Positions 1 through 8,747 of a stretch of DNA of 64,000 nt are shown piece by piece (within the stretch, counting starts at the first letter, position 1; every line of letters starts with the position of its first letter). The stretch is from Gaetbulibacter sp. S0825 (GTDB lineage: Bacteria; Bacteroidota; Bacteroidia; Flavobacteriales; Flavobacteriaceae). Under the pieces are notes generated by a model, which saw only the letters and a program-made list of their open reading frames with translations, did no database searches and had not been told where the DNA came from. The position numbers were made by a program, and so were the translations under genes. The DNA lies in NCBI RefSeq assembly GCF_011777505.1, contig NZ_JAATJT010000001.1, positions 186,001-250,000 on the forward strand, written 5' to 3'.

Positions 1-1402
1 TACATGCTCTCCACATTTCGTAAGTTAACTGGCCAAATTTTTCGTATGGCGTGGTGTAAATGCCCATTTCTTCAGCCAAATATTCAGAGTACAATCCCCA
101 GCCTTCACCATAAGCCGATAAATATAGGTTTCTTCTAAATTGTGGAATGGTTTCGGGTAATTCGTTGTTCAAAGACATTTGTAAATGATGACCTGGAACT
201 GCTTCGTGAGCTGTTAAAGCTGGAATTGTATATAACGTTCTGCTTGGTAAATTGTAAGTGTTTACCCAATAAAAACCTGCTGTTGTATCACTGTAAGATC
301 CCGAATATCTTCCTCCTGTATAGTTAGGTGCAATTGCCGCAGGAACTGGGACAACACCATATGGTTTTCTTGGTAACGTAATAAAATACTTTGGTAGTTC
401 AGCATCAATTCTCTTTGAAATATCACGCGCAAACATTAATAATTCTTTGGCTGTTTTTGGATAAAATTGCTCATCTGTACGAAGAAATTTTAAAAAATCT
501 GCAAAGCTTCCTTCAAATTCTAAATCATCAATAATTTTTTGCATTTCTGCTTTAATTCTAGCTACTTCATTTAATCCAATTTGATGAATATCATCTGCTG
601 TATATTTAGTGCTTGTAGTATAATAATTGATTCTATTTTGATAAAATGCTTCTCCATTAGGTGTAGTAGAAACCCCTAATCCTTTTCGGGTATTTGAAAA
701 ATAGTCATTCTCAAAATAGCTTTTTATTTTTTTATACTGATTTACCGCATTTTTCTGAACACTCTCTTTTGCAACTTTAATAATAGAGTCTTTTAATGCT
801 TTTGAAAATGATTCTGGAAGTTTATGAAACGGTTTATAAAATTCGCTTTTAGTAACATCTGAAACGATGTGCTTATCATACGTAATTTCATAATTATTAA
901 ATACTGCTTTTGGTTGTGAAATACCTTCTTTAACTCCTGCTCTTAATAAATCTAAATTATAATCAACTCGTTGTGGCAACTCTTCAAGCTGTTCTAAATA
1001 TTCAATTACTTGCTCTTTGTTTTTAAACCCCCTATTAGCCATTCTACTTAAATTCAAATGGAAAGCTCTCTCATTTGTAATTGGGTTCAGGTACATTTTA
1101 AACGTATGCGTATCTATTTTATCTTGTAAGACAAATAAAAGGAGCTCTCTTGAAATTTGTTCAGATTCTGATAAGCCTTCAACACTAACTTTTTCTAACT
1201 CTGCTTTAAGTGTTTTTGCAAAATCCGATTCTGCTTGATAGTATTTAATAGTGTTTTCTACAGATTCATTGCGTTTGAAATCATAATTTCTTTCTGCTTC
1301 ATATTTTGCAATAATGTCATTCAATTTATCAGAACTTGAAGAGGTTTTAAAAGCTAAAATTCCAAATAAAACGAAGACAACTAAATACTTGAGCAATTTC
1401 AT
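1..1402 (-). CDS. DUF885 family (HExxPGHH) secreted protein, partial
   Basis: The gene reads leftwards from an ATG at 1402 and runs off the window edge, so about 467 residues are visible of a family that usually has 550-600. The start is followed by a hydrophobic signal peptide (KLLKYLVVFVLFGILAF). Near residue 398 there is the motif HEAVPGHH (nt about 186-209), the signature of DUF885 (PF05960), thought to be a metallopeptidase-like fold; this suggests an exported peptidase, but substrates of the family are poorly known. Only 11 bp separate it from the aldehyde dehydrogenase upstream, so it is probably the last visible gene of that operon. No stop or frameshift is seen in the visible part. 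Family membership is fairly sure; the role in this operon is inference. Confidence 0.85.
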   Translation of the reverse strand, partial: MKLLKYLVVFVLFGILAFKTSSSSDKLNDIIAKYEAERNYDFKRNESVENTIKYYQAESDFAKTLKAELEKVSVEGLSESEQISRELLLFVLQDKIDTHTFKMYLNPITNERAFHLNLSRMANRGFKNKEQVIEYLEQLEELPQRVDYNLDLLRAGVKEGISQPKAVFNNYEITYDKHIVSDVTKSEFYKPFHKLPESFSKALKDSIIKVAKESVQKNAVNQYKKIKSYFENDYFSNTRKGLGVSTTPNGEAFYQNRINYYTTSTKYTADDIHQIGLNEVARIKAEMQKIIDDLEFEGSFADFLKFLRTDEQFYPKTAKELLMFARDISKRIDAELPKYFITLPRKPYGVVPVPAAIAPNYTGGRYSGSYSDTTAGFYWVNTYNLPSRTLYTIPALTAHEAVPGHHLQMSLNNELPETIPQFRRNLYLSAYGEGWGLYSEYLAEEMGIYTTPYEKFGQLTYEMWRAC

Positions 1403-1413
1403 AATTATTCTTT

Positions 1414-2997
1414 TTAAATTTTTTGGCTAGTTAGTTTACCATTAACGTTTCGAGTAATTCCTAATGGATTTTCGTTCTTTAACTCGTCTGGAAGTAAGTC
1501 ATTTGGCCAATCTTGAAAACTAAATGGTCTTACAAATCGTTTAATCGAATCTACACCAACCGCGGTAAATCTCGAATCTGTTGATGCTGGATAAGGACCT
1601 CCATGAAGCATTGAAGGACAAACCTCAACACCAGTTGGAACTCCATTAAATATAATGCGTCCAACTCTATTTTGAAGCGCATTAACAACGTTAGAGTATT
1701 CTGCTACTTCATTATCATCTGAAATAATAGTTCCAGTCAATTGTCCTTCTAAATTAGAAATGATTTTTTCTAATTGTTGTTTATCTTCACACTGCACAAC
1801 TAACGAAAATGGTCCAAATACTTCGTGATGTAATGTTGGATTATTTAAAAAAGTATCCCCTTCAACTGTTGTCACAACTTGTCTTGCATAATTAGGTTCT
1901 ACATCATTTTCATAACCAGCTAATACTTTTATTCCGCTTTGTGATAATGCTTTAGATTTATTAGTCTCGTATGCTCCAGCAATATTTGGATGCAACATAC
2001 AAGACGGTTCAACTTTTACGATTTCTTCAGCTAAAGTATTCACAAAACTGGTCAACCCTTCAGATTTCACACCAATAATCAAACCTGGATTTGTACAAAA
2101 CTGCCCTGTTCCTAAAGTAATTGAGCCTGCATACGTTTTAGCGATTGCTTCAGCTCTATTATTTAATGCTTGTGGCAAAATAACAACTGGATTAATACTT
2201 CCCATTTCAGCAAATACTGGAATTGGTTCATCTCGTTTTGCAGCTAAATCGTATAATGCTCGACCACCATGAATACTGCCTGTAAAACCAACTGCCTTCA
2301 CTTTAGGATGCTGTACTAATTGTTGTCCAACTTTTATTCCGCTAGAATTAAGGTTAGAAAATACACCATTAGGCATACCAGTTTTTTCTGCAGCCTTAAT
2401 CACTGCACTACTAACCATTTCGCCTGTTGCTGCATGCATTGGATGCGATTTTACAATTACAGGGCATCCTGCTGCAAGGGCTGCTGCTGTATCTCCTCCT
2501 GCTGTTGAAAATGCGAATGGAAAGTTTGATGCTCCAAAAACAACAACTGACCCTAAAGGCACATTCATTTTTCGTAAATCTACTTTGGGTAGTGGTTTTC
2601 TATCTGGTTGTGCAGTATCTATAGATGCATCTACCCAATTACCTTCTTCTACATGATTCGCAAAAGCATGTAATTGCCCAAGCGTTCTTCCTCTTTCTCC
2701 CATAGCTCTTCCATTTGGTAATCCGCTTTCTGAAGAATAAACCTGTAATAACTCATCGCCTAATGCCTCTATTTCGTCTGCAATAGCTCTAAGAAATTGT
2801 GCTTTTTTTGCTCCTGAAGTTTTGGAATATGTTTTGAAAGCTTCGGCAGCTAATTCTGCTGCTTGATTAACCTCATCTTGAGAAGCCTCAGTTATTTCCC
2901 ATTGGTTTTCTATGTTCAACAAAGGATTAAACGTTTTAAACGTTTTACTCCCTTTGGCTGATAGTTGATTTCCTATATAATTTTTTCCTGTTATCAT
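1414..2997 (-). CDS. Aldehyde dehydrogenase, 2-oxoglutarate-semialdehyde (2,5-dioxovalerate) type
   Basis: This 527-residue protein is a full-length NAD(P)-dependent aldehyde dehydrogenase. The catalytic triad is visible: Asn158 in FGASNFP, Glu264 in FAEMGS and the nucleophile Cys301 in GTGQFCTNPG. The AEMGSINPV block and C-terminal extension resemble the KGSADH-III group, which oxidises 2-oxoglutarate semialdehyde to 2-oxoglutarate at the end of hydroxyproline or pentose/uronate degradation. It starts at an ATG overlapping the stop of the DUF1272 gene (ATGA), and the DapA-like enzyme that would make its substrate lies two genes upstream, with a divergent AraC regulator. That neighbourhood strongly favours the semialdehyde assignment over a generic aldehyde dehydrogenase, but hydroxyproline versus sugar-acid origin of the substrate cannot be decided: the epimerase and oxidase expected for hydroxyproline are not in the window. 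Confidence 0.9.
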   Translation of the reverse strand: MITGKNYIGNQLSAKGSKTFKTFNPLLNIENQWEITEASQDEVNQAAELAAEAFKTYSKTSGAKKAQFLRAIADEIEALGDELLQVYSSESGLPNGRAMGERGRTLGQLHAFANHVEEGNWVDASIDTAQPDRKPLPKVDLRKMNVPLGSVVVFGASNFPFAFSTAGGDTAAALAAGCPVIVKSHPMHAATGEMVSSAVIKAAEKTGMPNGVFSNLNSSGIKVGQQLVQHPKVKAVGFTGSIHGGRALYDLAAKRDEPIPVFAEMGSINPVVILPQALNNRAEAIAKTYAGSITLGTGQFCTNPGLIIGVKSEGLTSFVNTLAEEIVKVEPSCMLHPNIAGAYETNKSKALSQSGIKVLAGYENDVEPNYARQVVTTVEGDTFLNNPTLHHEVFGPFSLVVQCEDKQQLEKIISNLEGQLTGTIISDDNEVAEYSNVVNALQNRVGRIIFNGVPTGVEVCPSMLHGGPYPASTDSRFTAVGVDSIKRFVRPFSFQDWPNDLLPDELKNENPLGITRNVNGKLTSQKI

Positions 2998-3260
2998 TGA
3001 TTTTCAATTCTTTTTAGGTGAGTTTCAACATCGACAGGTTTATGTACTATTTTGGTTGAAACCGGATATTTTTCTAATAAATTTTTTGGTCTAATTGGTC
3101 GTTTTTCAAAACCACCTCCACAATTAGAACATACATGCTGTAATACACTCTCAACACAATCTTTACAGTAGGTACATTCAAACGTACAAATCATTGCCTC
3201 ACTAGAATCGTTTGGCAATGATTTGTTGCAATGTTCGCATGTTGGTCTTATTTCTAACAT
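2994..3260 (-). CDS. DUF1272 zinc-binding protein
   Basis: This 88-residue protein has four CxxC-like knuckles (CEHC, CTYCKDC, CSNC, with a further Cys in MICTFEC), which would hold two zinc ions, as in DUF1272 (PF06906). The body of the protein matches the usual small size of that family. It overlaps the aldehyde dehydrogenase start by 4 bp and begins 11 bp after the DapA-like gene, so it is translationally coupled inside the catabolic operon. DUF1272 has no established function; a role as a small metal-binding accessory is only a guess. It is a real gene rather than a shadow, because it is cysteine-patterned and fits tightly between its neighbours. Confidence 0.88.
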   Translation of the reverse strand: MLEIRPTCEHCNKSLPNDSSEAMICTFECTYCKDCVESVLQHVCSNCGGGFEKRPIRPKNLLEKYPVSTKIVHKPVDVETHLKRIENQ

Positions 3261-3271
3261 ATATTACATAA

Positions 3272-4198
3272 CTATACTAGCTCTTGTAAATTCTTATATT
3301 CTGGAAGTGTTGGTCTGGTTCTCATTCCTTTTGCAATAATTGCTAATACTTTTGTTCTTTCTTCTCCAAAGAGAGGTAAACGAGGTGCACGCACATTTTC
3401 GGTTCCTATTCCAGTAGCTACTTCAGCAAGTTTAATATTTTGCACTAATTTAGGGTTAATATCTAACTCTAGCAACGGTAAAAACCATCTATAAATTTCT
3501 ATTGCTTCTTTTATTCTACCTGCTTTTTGCAGTTCATAAATCGCAACTGTTTCTCTTGGAAAAGCACAAACTAAACCAGCTATCCATCCATCGGCTCCCA
3601 TTAATAGACTCTCAAGAGCAACAGTATCGACTCCTGTCATTATTTTAAGCCTATCTCCAAATCTGTTTTTTATTCTCGTTACATTAGATATATCTCTAGT
3701 TGATTCTTTTACAGCTTCAATATTATCACATTTTAAGAGCTCATCAAACATATCTAAAGTCACTTCAATTTTGTAATCTACAGGATTATTATACACCATA
3801 ATTGGCAACGAAGTATTATTGGCAACAGCTTTAAAATATTCTACGGTTTCTCTATCTCCAGCTTTATATCTCATTGGAGGCAACATCATTAAACCTTTTG
3901 CACCATCATCTTCTGCTTTTTTCGCCGCTGCAATAGCACCTTTAGTTGATTGCTCAGCTACATTCATTAACACAGGAACTTTTCCATTTACTATTTTGAC
4001 TGTTTCTTGCGTTAGAATGCTTTTTTCCTCATCTAATAATGTACTTGCTTCTCCTAAGGTTCCTCCTAAAACAATACCATGAACTCCAGCATCTAATTGT
4101 GCTTTGATATTGGTTTCAAACATCTGTAAATCTAAAGTATCATCATTTGTGAACTTTGTTGTTACTGCTGGTATTACGCCTTCCCATTTTAAACTCAT
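3272..4198 (-). CDS. DapA/NAL-family lyase, probable hydroxyproline-path deaminase or keto-deoxy-sugar-acid dehydratase
   Basis: The 308-residue protein is a complete member of the dihydrodipicolinate synthase/N-acetylneuraminate lyase TIM-barrel family. Visible landmarks are the pyruvate-site loop GGTLGE (residues 45-50), Tyr136 in MVYNNP and the Schiff-base lysine Lys164 in EAVKES. True DapA is unlikely because the gene sits in a catabolic operon with a semialdehyde dehydrogenase and an AraC regulator. In such operons the family acts as 1-pyrroline-4-hydroxy-2-carboxylate deaminase or as a 2-keto-3-deoxy-sugar-acid dehydratase, both giving 2-oxoglutarate semialdehyde. It is the first gene of the operon and starts at an ATG 138 bp from the divergent regulator, leaving room for promoters. 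The family is certain; the exact reaction is inferred. Confidence 0.88.
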   Translation of the reverse strand: MSLKWEGVIPAVTTKFTNDDTLDLQMFETNIKAQLDAGVHGIVLGGTLGEASTLLDEEKSILTQETVKIVNGKVPVLMNVAEQSTKGAIAAAKKAEDDGAKGLMMLPPMRYKAGDRETVEYFKAVANNTSLPIMVYNNPVDYKIEVTLDMFDELLKCDNIEAVKESTRDISNVTRIKNRFGDRLKIMTGVDTVALESLLMGADGWIAGLVCAFPRETVAIYELQKAGRIKEAIEIYRWFLPLLELDINPKLVQNIKLAEVATGIGTENVRAPRLPLFGEERTKVLAIIAKGMRTRPTLPEYKNLQELV

Positions 4199-4336
4199 TG
4201 TAATTAATTTTGTTTTGATAAAATTACACTAGAAATCAAATAAAAAATAATGTCGTTTTATCCAAAATACATACAATATTATCCTCAATAAATAATTAAA
4301 ATTATATATTGAATATTATTTGCATATTTTAGCGTT

Positions 4337-5185
4337 ATGAAAGTATTACCATTTCAAATACCTAAACCTGAAAATAATGCCTTGATTTATCAAGAAGACA
4401 AAGAATTGATATTCTATGACAAGCTTCACCAACATGAAGAGATACAGGTGAGTTATATTGCTAAAGGCGAAGGTACACTTGTTGTTGGAGACACCATTAA
4501 TTATTACAAAAAAGGAGATGTTTTGGCAATTGGGAGCAATTTGCCACATGTGTTTAAAAGTGAGGCAAGTACTAATATTCAATCAGAAATGTTAACCTTA
4601 TTTTTTTCAAAAGATGCTTTTGGAAAAACCTTTTTTCAATTAGAAGAATTAAGAGAATTGAAACCGTTTTTTAAAAAAGTAGATTATGGTTTTAAAGTAT
4701 CACCTAAATCAAAAATACTAGAAACTTATTTTTTGCAATTAGCTAAAAGTAGTAAACTAACACGTTTTATAATATTATTGGAAATCTTAAAAACGCTTTC
4801 CAAGTCTAAAACCCAAGCTTTGTCTTCTTTTATTTATGACAAAAAATATACGGATAGTGAAGGGAAACGTATGAGAAATGTTTTAGATTTTACCATGCAA
4901 AACTATCATCAACAAATTAGTTTGGACGACATAGCTCAAGTGTCGGCTATGACTAAAAATGCATTTTGTAAATACTTTAAAAAGCGCACCAACAAATCCT
5001 ATTTCACTTTTTTAAACGAGTTGCGTATTGAGAACGCTTGTAAATTACTCTTATCTAAAGAAGGTTTTTCAATTGCCGAAATTGCCGAAAAATCTGGGTT
5101 TAATAATATTTCAAATTTTAATAGGCAGTTTAAATCGATAAAAAAAAGGGCACCTTCAGAATATCGAAAAGCTAAAACTATTTAA
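4337..5185 (+). CDS. AraC-family transcriptional regulator
   Basis: This 282-residue regulator has an N-terminal cupin-type sensor domain (HxHxE-like pattern LHQHEEIQ near residue 35, followed by GEGTLVVGD) and a C-terminal AraC double helix-turn-helix over about residues 180-280, ending in the typical GFNNISNFNRQFK...SEYR block. It is divergently transcribed from the DapA-like/aldehyde dehydrogenase operon, and its most likely job is substrate-dependent control of that operon. The intervening 138 bp is extremely AT-rich and ends in TATTTTAGCG just before the ATG. No clear direct-repeat operator could be picked out by eye. The C-terminal end is 2 bp from the convergent PhnA gene. Confidence 0.92.
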   Translation: MKVLPFQIPKPENNALIYQEDKELIFYDKLHQHEEIQVSYIAKGEGTLVVGDTINYYKKGDVLAIGSNLPHVFKSEASTNIQSEMLTLFFSKDAFGKTFFQLEELRELKPFFKKVDYGFKVSPKSKILETYFLQLAKSSKLTRFIILLEILKTLSKSKTQALSSFIYDKKYTDSEGKRMRNVLDFTMQNYHQQISLDDIAQVSAMTKNAFCKYFKKRTNKSYFTFLNELRIENACKLLLSKEGFSIAEIAEKSGFNNISNFNRQFKSIKKRAPSEYRKAKTI

Positions 5186-5187
5186 AC

Positions 5188-5766
5188 TTATATCTTTTTA
5201 ACGTAATCTGTAATAATAACGATTTGCGTTGGACCTACTTTTCCTTCGATGTATTTTTCGTTATCTCTATCTAAACGGATATTTCGAACAGCAGTTCCTT
5301 GCTTTGCCACCATACTAGAGCCTTTTACTTTAAGATCTTTTATAAGCACCACAGAATCTCCAACCTCTAAAATTACGCCATTAACATCACGATGTATTAC
5401 CTTATTTGGGTCGTCTTCACCTTCACCTGTTGCTTTTGCAAACTCAAGTGTTTCTTCATCCAAATACATCATGTCTAACAAGTCCTGCGGCCAACCCTCT
5501 TTTCGTAACCTAGAAAGCATTCTCCATGCAACTACTTGAACAGCTTTATGTTCGCTCCACATACTATCGTTTAAACATCGCCAATGGTTTGCTTCTGTAG
5601 CTTCTGGATTTTCAATTTGTTCAGCACATATTTTACACGCCATAAGTGCGTTTTCTAAATTCTCGTCTTTTGATGGAGGCACTACATACACTTGAAGATT
5701 TTCATCACTTGAACATAACTCACAAACTGAATTACTTCGTTTTTTTAACTCTCTTTCTAAACTCAT
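5188..5766 (-). CDS. PhnA/YjdM-family zinc-ribbon protein
   Basis: The 192-residue protein carries an N-terminal zinc ribbon (CELC near residue 15, paired with CKIC near residue 45) and a C-terminal small beta domain containing VGDSVVLIKDLKVKGSS, which is the PhnA (YjdM, PF03831) signature. Despite the historic name, PhnA proteins are not required for phosphonate breakdown in E. coli and their molecular role is unclear. The flavobacterial form has a longer middle section (roughly residues 60-125), as here. It is the last gene of the leftward housekeeping run, 47 bp after the MmcQ gene, and converges on the AraC gene. Confidence 0.88.
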   Translation of the reverse strand: MSLERELKKRSNSVCELCSSDENLQVYVVPPSKDENLENALMACKICAEQIENPEATEANHWRCLNDSMWSEHKAVQVVAWRMLSRLRKEGWPQDLLDMMYLDEETLEFAKATGEGEDDPNKVIHRDVNGVILEVGDSVVLIKDLKVKGSSMVAKQGTAVRNIRLDRDNEKYIEGKVGPTQIVIITDYVKKI

Positions 5767-5813
5767 TTTTGAATGCTATTTTACTTTGCAATGATACATT
5801 TATATAGTTGCTT

Positions 5814-6182
5814 CTACAAGTTGTTCAGTTCTTCTCTTAACTTCTTTGTCATTCCTTTTACAACCATATCGTAACTATGGTCTATGAGTTCAAAAACTAA
5901 TTTAGGTGATAATTCATTTTTATGAATTGCCAAAGTATTCCAATGTTTATTACTTACGTAAGGGCCTGCATAAACGCTCTCGTATTGCTCCCTAAGTTCA
6001 ATTGTATATTCTGGATCGCATTTTACTGTTACTGAAGCTTCTCCTTTCTCAAACTTATCTAAAGGCGCCATTAAGAACATTTTGTTCATTACTTTAAATA
6101 CAAGCGTGTTTTCGTCAAACGGAAAACTCTCAGTCGCAGCTTTTTTAGATAAACAATGGTCTCTAATTTGATCTATGTGCAT
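5814..6182 (-). CDS. MmcQ/YjbR family protein
   Basis: This 122-residue protein has the layout of MmcQ/YjbR (PF04237, CyaY-like fold): an N-terminal helix with CLSKKAATESFPFD, a central VMNKMFLMAPL strand pair, then VTVKCDP and a C-terminal helix with SYDMVVKGM. Family members are small cytosolic proteins sometimes described as DNA-binding, without a settled function. The start ATG shares one base with the stop of the DUF4230 gene (TAATG), so the two are translationally coupled. Confidence 0.9.
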   Translation of the reverse strand: MHIDQIRDHCLSKKAATESFPFDENTLVFKVMNKMFLMAPLDKFEKGEASVTVKCDPEYTIELREQYESVYAGPYVSNKHWNTLAIHKNELSPKLVFELIDHSYDMVVKGMTKKLREELNNL

Positions 6183-6790
6183 TAATCTATAAGTTTTTGG
6201 TCTTTATCTTCAATTTTTAAAGATCCATAATCCAGTTTCCATCCAATAGTTTGTACAATATTCTCTATTAGCAAAATAGCCTCTAAGGCTTCTTTTTGTG
6301 CAGCTTGATATAGTCCGCTTTCTGGAATTTTATCCTTTATATGAATCTTAGCTTCGTTCTGTAAGTCTGTAAGGTCGTTTGCTTCAAATCTATTGAAATA
6401 ACCATCTTTTTTATCGTAATAATCTAAAGTGGTTTCGATTGATAATACTTCTGCTTCAGGAAAATTTTGTAATACAAGTGTTTTAGTATTCGAATTTGCT
6501 TTCATTTCAACTTTAGACAAATCAAAACCAATATAGGCTTTAGCGTTAACTACGACTAGAGCTTTCTTCTTACTAGTTATAAGTTTTAAGAATTTTTGCT
6601 TGACATCTTGATAATGATAAATTTCAGCAAAATCCCCTTCAACTGTTATGAATTTGCAAACGCTTTTTACTTTATCCAATAGGATAACAGATTGTGAATT
6701 AGCCAATTTTTTTGATTGCAGATATTTGATGTAAGTAATAGCTCCAATACTTAATAAAATTCCAAAAATAGTTCCTAAAAATACTTCCAT
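6182..6790 (-). CDS. DUF4230 domain membrane-anchored protein
   Basis: I place the start at the ATG at 6790 (MEVFLGTIFG), because the longer reading frame up to 6844 would run into the cyclase gene; with this start the two genes are 1 bp apart. The 202-residue product has one N-terminal transmembrane helix (about residues 3-21) followed by a soluble domain containing VEGDFAEIYHYQD and ALVVVNAKAYIGFDLSKVE, which is characteristic of DUF4230. The domain probably faces the periplasm. Function is unknown. The C terminus overlaps the MmcQ start by one base. Confidence 0.85.
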   Translation of the reverse strand: MEVFLGTIFGILLSIGAITYIKYLQSKKLANSQSVILLDKVKSVCKFITVEGDFAEIYHYQDVKQKFLKLITSKKKALVVVNAKAYIGFDLSKVEMKANSNTKTLVLQNFPEAEVLSIETTLDYYDKKDGYFNRFEANDLTDLQNEAKIHIKDKIPESGLYQAAQKEALEAILLIENIVQTIGWKLDYGSLKIEDKDQKLID

Positions 6791-6791
6791 A

Positions 6792-7541
6792 CTATTCGTA
6801 TAACTTATATAACACAGGTTTACTTGGTGTCGCATCGTTTTCAAATGGTGCTATTTGAAGATTGAGAATGTATTTACCATCTTCAATATTATTTGGCACA
6901 AAAATAAACTCTGTAATGGTAGCTTCAGTACGTATTTTTCCATCGGTATTCCAAAAGGCATTGTGTGCTAGCAATTCGCCATCATCTCTTTCTCTATCAA
7001 CACTTGGCAAATCAATAAGTAAGTGTTTTACACCTTTACTTTTTAAGTAAACAGCTGCTTCTTCTAATAAATATGGTGGATTTGTATTTGAGTAATGTTG
7101 CGTTAATTTTTCGGTAGTATTTGGCAATGTTCTTATAATAACTGCTTCACGCTTTTTATTTCCAATGGCAAAACGTAATTGCTTTGCCGAAATCACAAAA
7201 TCATCTCCTAATTTTTCAGGTGCCACGGTTATTACCTCAGCAACAAAAAAGAACTGTTTTAAACATTGGTTAATACTGTACTTTTTTTCTGTGATATGTC
7301 CAACGCATTCGGTATGTGTACCGTGAGCATGCGGATTAAACTGAATGTTATTAAAATTTACTGGAGCTCCATGTTCAACGCTTACAATAAAATCATCCAT
7401 TTTTACTGGTTCTATAATAGGCTCATCAATATACCAAGCATTTACGTTGCTTTTTGTGGCTCGCAGAGGAATGGAAATATCTAAAGGTTTATCTATATAT
7501 ATAGCGTAGGTACGACTGTTTACGTTTATAACTGCTTTCAT
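6792..7541 (-). CDS. Cyclase family protein (kynurenine-formamidase-like metal-dependent hydrolase)
   Basis: The 249-residue protein contains the metal-binding signature of the cyclase family (PF04199) as HAHGTHTECVGHI near residues 71-83, where the usual HxGTHxDxxxH pattern has Glu in place of Asp. Related enzymes hydrolyse N-formylkynurenine, isatin or cyclic imides in the cytosol. It lies within the hemW-to-phnA run, 31 bp after hemW, with no other tryptophan-degradation genes nearby, so the kynurenine reaction is only one possibility. Family assignment is firm and substrate is open. Confidence 0.85.
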   Translation of the reverse strand: MKAVINVNSRTYAIYIDKPLDISIPLRATKSNVNAWYIDEPIIEPVKMDDFIVSVEHGAPVNFNNIQFNPHAHGTHTECVGHITEKKYSINQCLKQFFFVAEVITVAPEKLGDDFVISAKQLRFAIGNKKREAVIIRTLPNTTEKLTQHYSNTNPPYLLEEAAVYLKSKGVKHLLIDLPSVDRERDDGELLAHNAFWNTDGKIRTEATITEFIFVPNNIEDGKYILNLQIAPFENDATPSKPVLYKLYE

Positions 7542-7572
7542 GTAATATGGTTGTTAAGCGTAAATTTAAGGA

Positions 7573-8724
7573 TTATATAAGAAAAAGACTTGATGAAATT
7601 CCATCAATTAAAAATTTCCCTTTTTGGGTTGCTTGTAGCTTCTCGATACAATTGCTATCGCAATCACTCGAAGTGACAACAAGTAATTGTTGATTAATAA
7701 ATTCTTTAGAGGCTGTTAGCAAATGCTCTTTAAAATCGAGTCCGAAATCTTTTTCGATTTTCTTTAATGAAACTCCCCAAATAGTACGCAAACCTGTCAT
7801 AATATACTCATTAAACCTATCCTTTTTAGAGAGCATTTCCACAGTTGAAGGTAATTCGTTTTGCTGAATAGATTTAATATATTTTGTGTTATTTGACACA
7901 TTCCAACTTCGTTGATTATTATTAAACGAATGGGCTGATGGGCCAATTCCTAAATAAGATTTCCCTTGCCAATAGCTTGTGTTGTGTTTAGAGAAATAAT
8001 CAAGTTTTCCAAAATTAGAAATCTCGTATTGTACAAAGCCGTGTTTCTCGGTTTCTGTTATTAAATGATTAAAATGCTCTAGTGCCAATTCTTCATCAAT
8101 TGGTGGATAAGTTCCTTTTTCAATGAAGCTGTCTAAGGCTGTTTTTGGCTCAACTGTTAAGGCATAACTAGAAATATGATTAACTCCAAAATTAAAAACT
8201 ATCTGTAGATTTTGATTCCACTTATCTAAACTCATGTTTGGAATACCGTAAATTAAGTCAATGGTAATGTTATCGAAATGACGAGTCGCTTCCTTCAAAC
8301 ATTCTTTTGCTTCTGTTGCATTATGCGCACGATTCATGCTTTTTAAATCGTCTTCGAAAAAGGATTGAATGCCAATACTTAAACGGTTAATTGGACTTTT
8401 AGATAATTGGATTATTCGATCTTTAGATAAATCATCTGGATTAGCTTCTAATGTAATTTCTGGGTTTTCTACAACTTGATAGCTTTTATAAACAGCATCA
8501 ATCAACAATTTTAATTCTTCATTCGATAATAATGAAGGTGTGCCTCCACCAAAATAAATGGTTTCAATAGATTGGTTTTGAAGTTCGCTTTTACGAATCT
8601 CCAATTCTTTTACAAGTGCTTGGAGTAATTCATCTTTCTTCTTTAATGACGTCGAAAAATGAAAATCGCAGTAGTAGCATGCTTGCTTACAAAATGGTAT
8701 GTGGATGTAGATTCCTCCGATGAT
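7573..8724 (-). CDS. hemW: HemW, radical-SAM heme chaperone (non-canonical start, in-frame palindrome near the C terminus)
   Basis: The radical-SAM cluster motif CxxxCxxC is present as FCKQACYYCDF (nt about 8664-8694), followed by FGGGTPS and the HemN/HemW core. The first ATG in frame lies at 8604, after this essential motif, so the true start must be further up. The reading frame is closed by TAA at 8725-8727 and the only codons before GGIYIHIPFC are two ATC codons (8719-8724), so translation probably begins at ATC, or the start was damaged. Near the end, residues VVTSSDCDSNCIEK are encoded by a hairpin-forming insertion (7639-7673), after which the family-typical GKFL..GI tail continues. 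HemW inserts heme into respiratory enzymes. It follows ruvC by 55 bp. Confidence 0.85.
   Translation of the reverse strand: MIGGIYIHIPFCKQACYYCDFHFSTSLKKKDELLQALVKELEIRKSELQNQSIETIYFGGGTPSLLSNEELKLLIDAVYKSYQVVENPEITLEANPDDLSKDRIIQLSKSPINRLSIGIQSFFEDDLKSMNRAHNATEAKECLKEATRHFDNITIDLIYGIPNMSLDKWNQNLQIVFNFGVNHISSYALTVEPKTALDSFIEKGTYPPIDEELALEHFNHLITETEKHGFVQYEISNFGKLDYFSKHNTSYWQGKSYLGIGPSAHSFNNNQRSWNVSNNTKYIKSIQQNELPSTVEMLSKKDRFNEYIMTGLRTIWGVSLKKIEKDFGLDFKEHLLTASKEFINQQLLVVTSSDCDSNCIEKLQATQKGKFLIDGISSSLFLI
7630..7680. repeat. Palindromic repeat element inserted in frame within hemW
   Basis: The segment contains a hairpin, CTTCTCGA..TCGAAG arms around a perfect inner stem ATTGC-TATC-GCAAT (7651-7664). 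It is read through in frame by hemW as a stretch of about 14 extra residues that do not look like the HemW core. GTCACTTCGAG...CGAGAAG type hairpins are, to my memory, common intergenic repeats in flavobacterial genomes; no second copy was seen in this window. Confidence 0.6.
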
Positions 8725-8747
8725 TTAAAATTTAAGGTTAAAAATGT

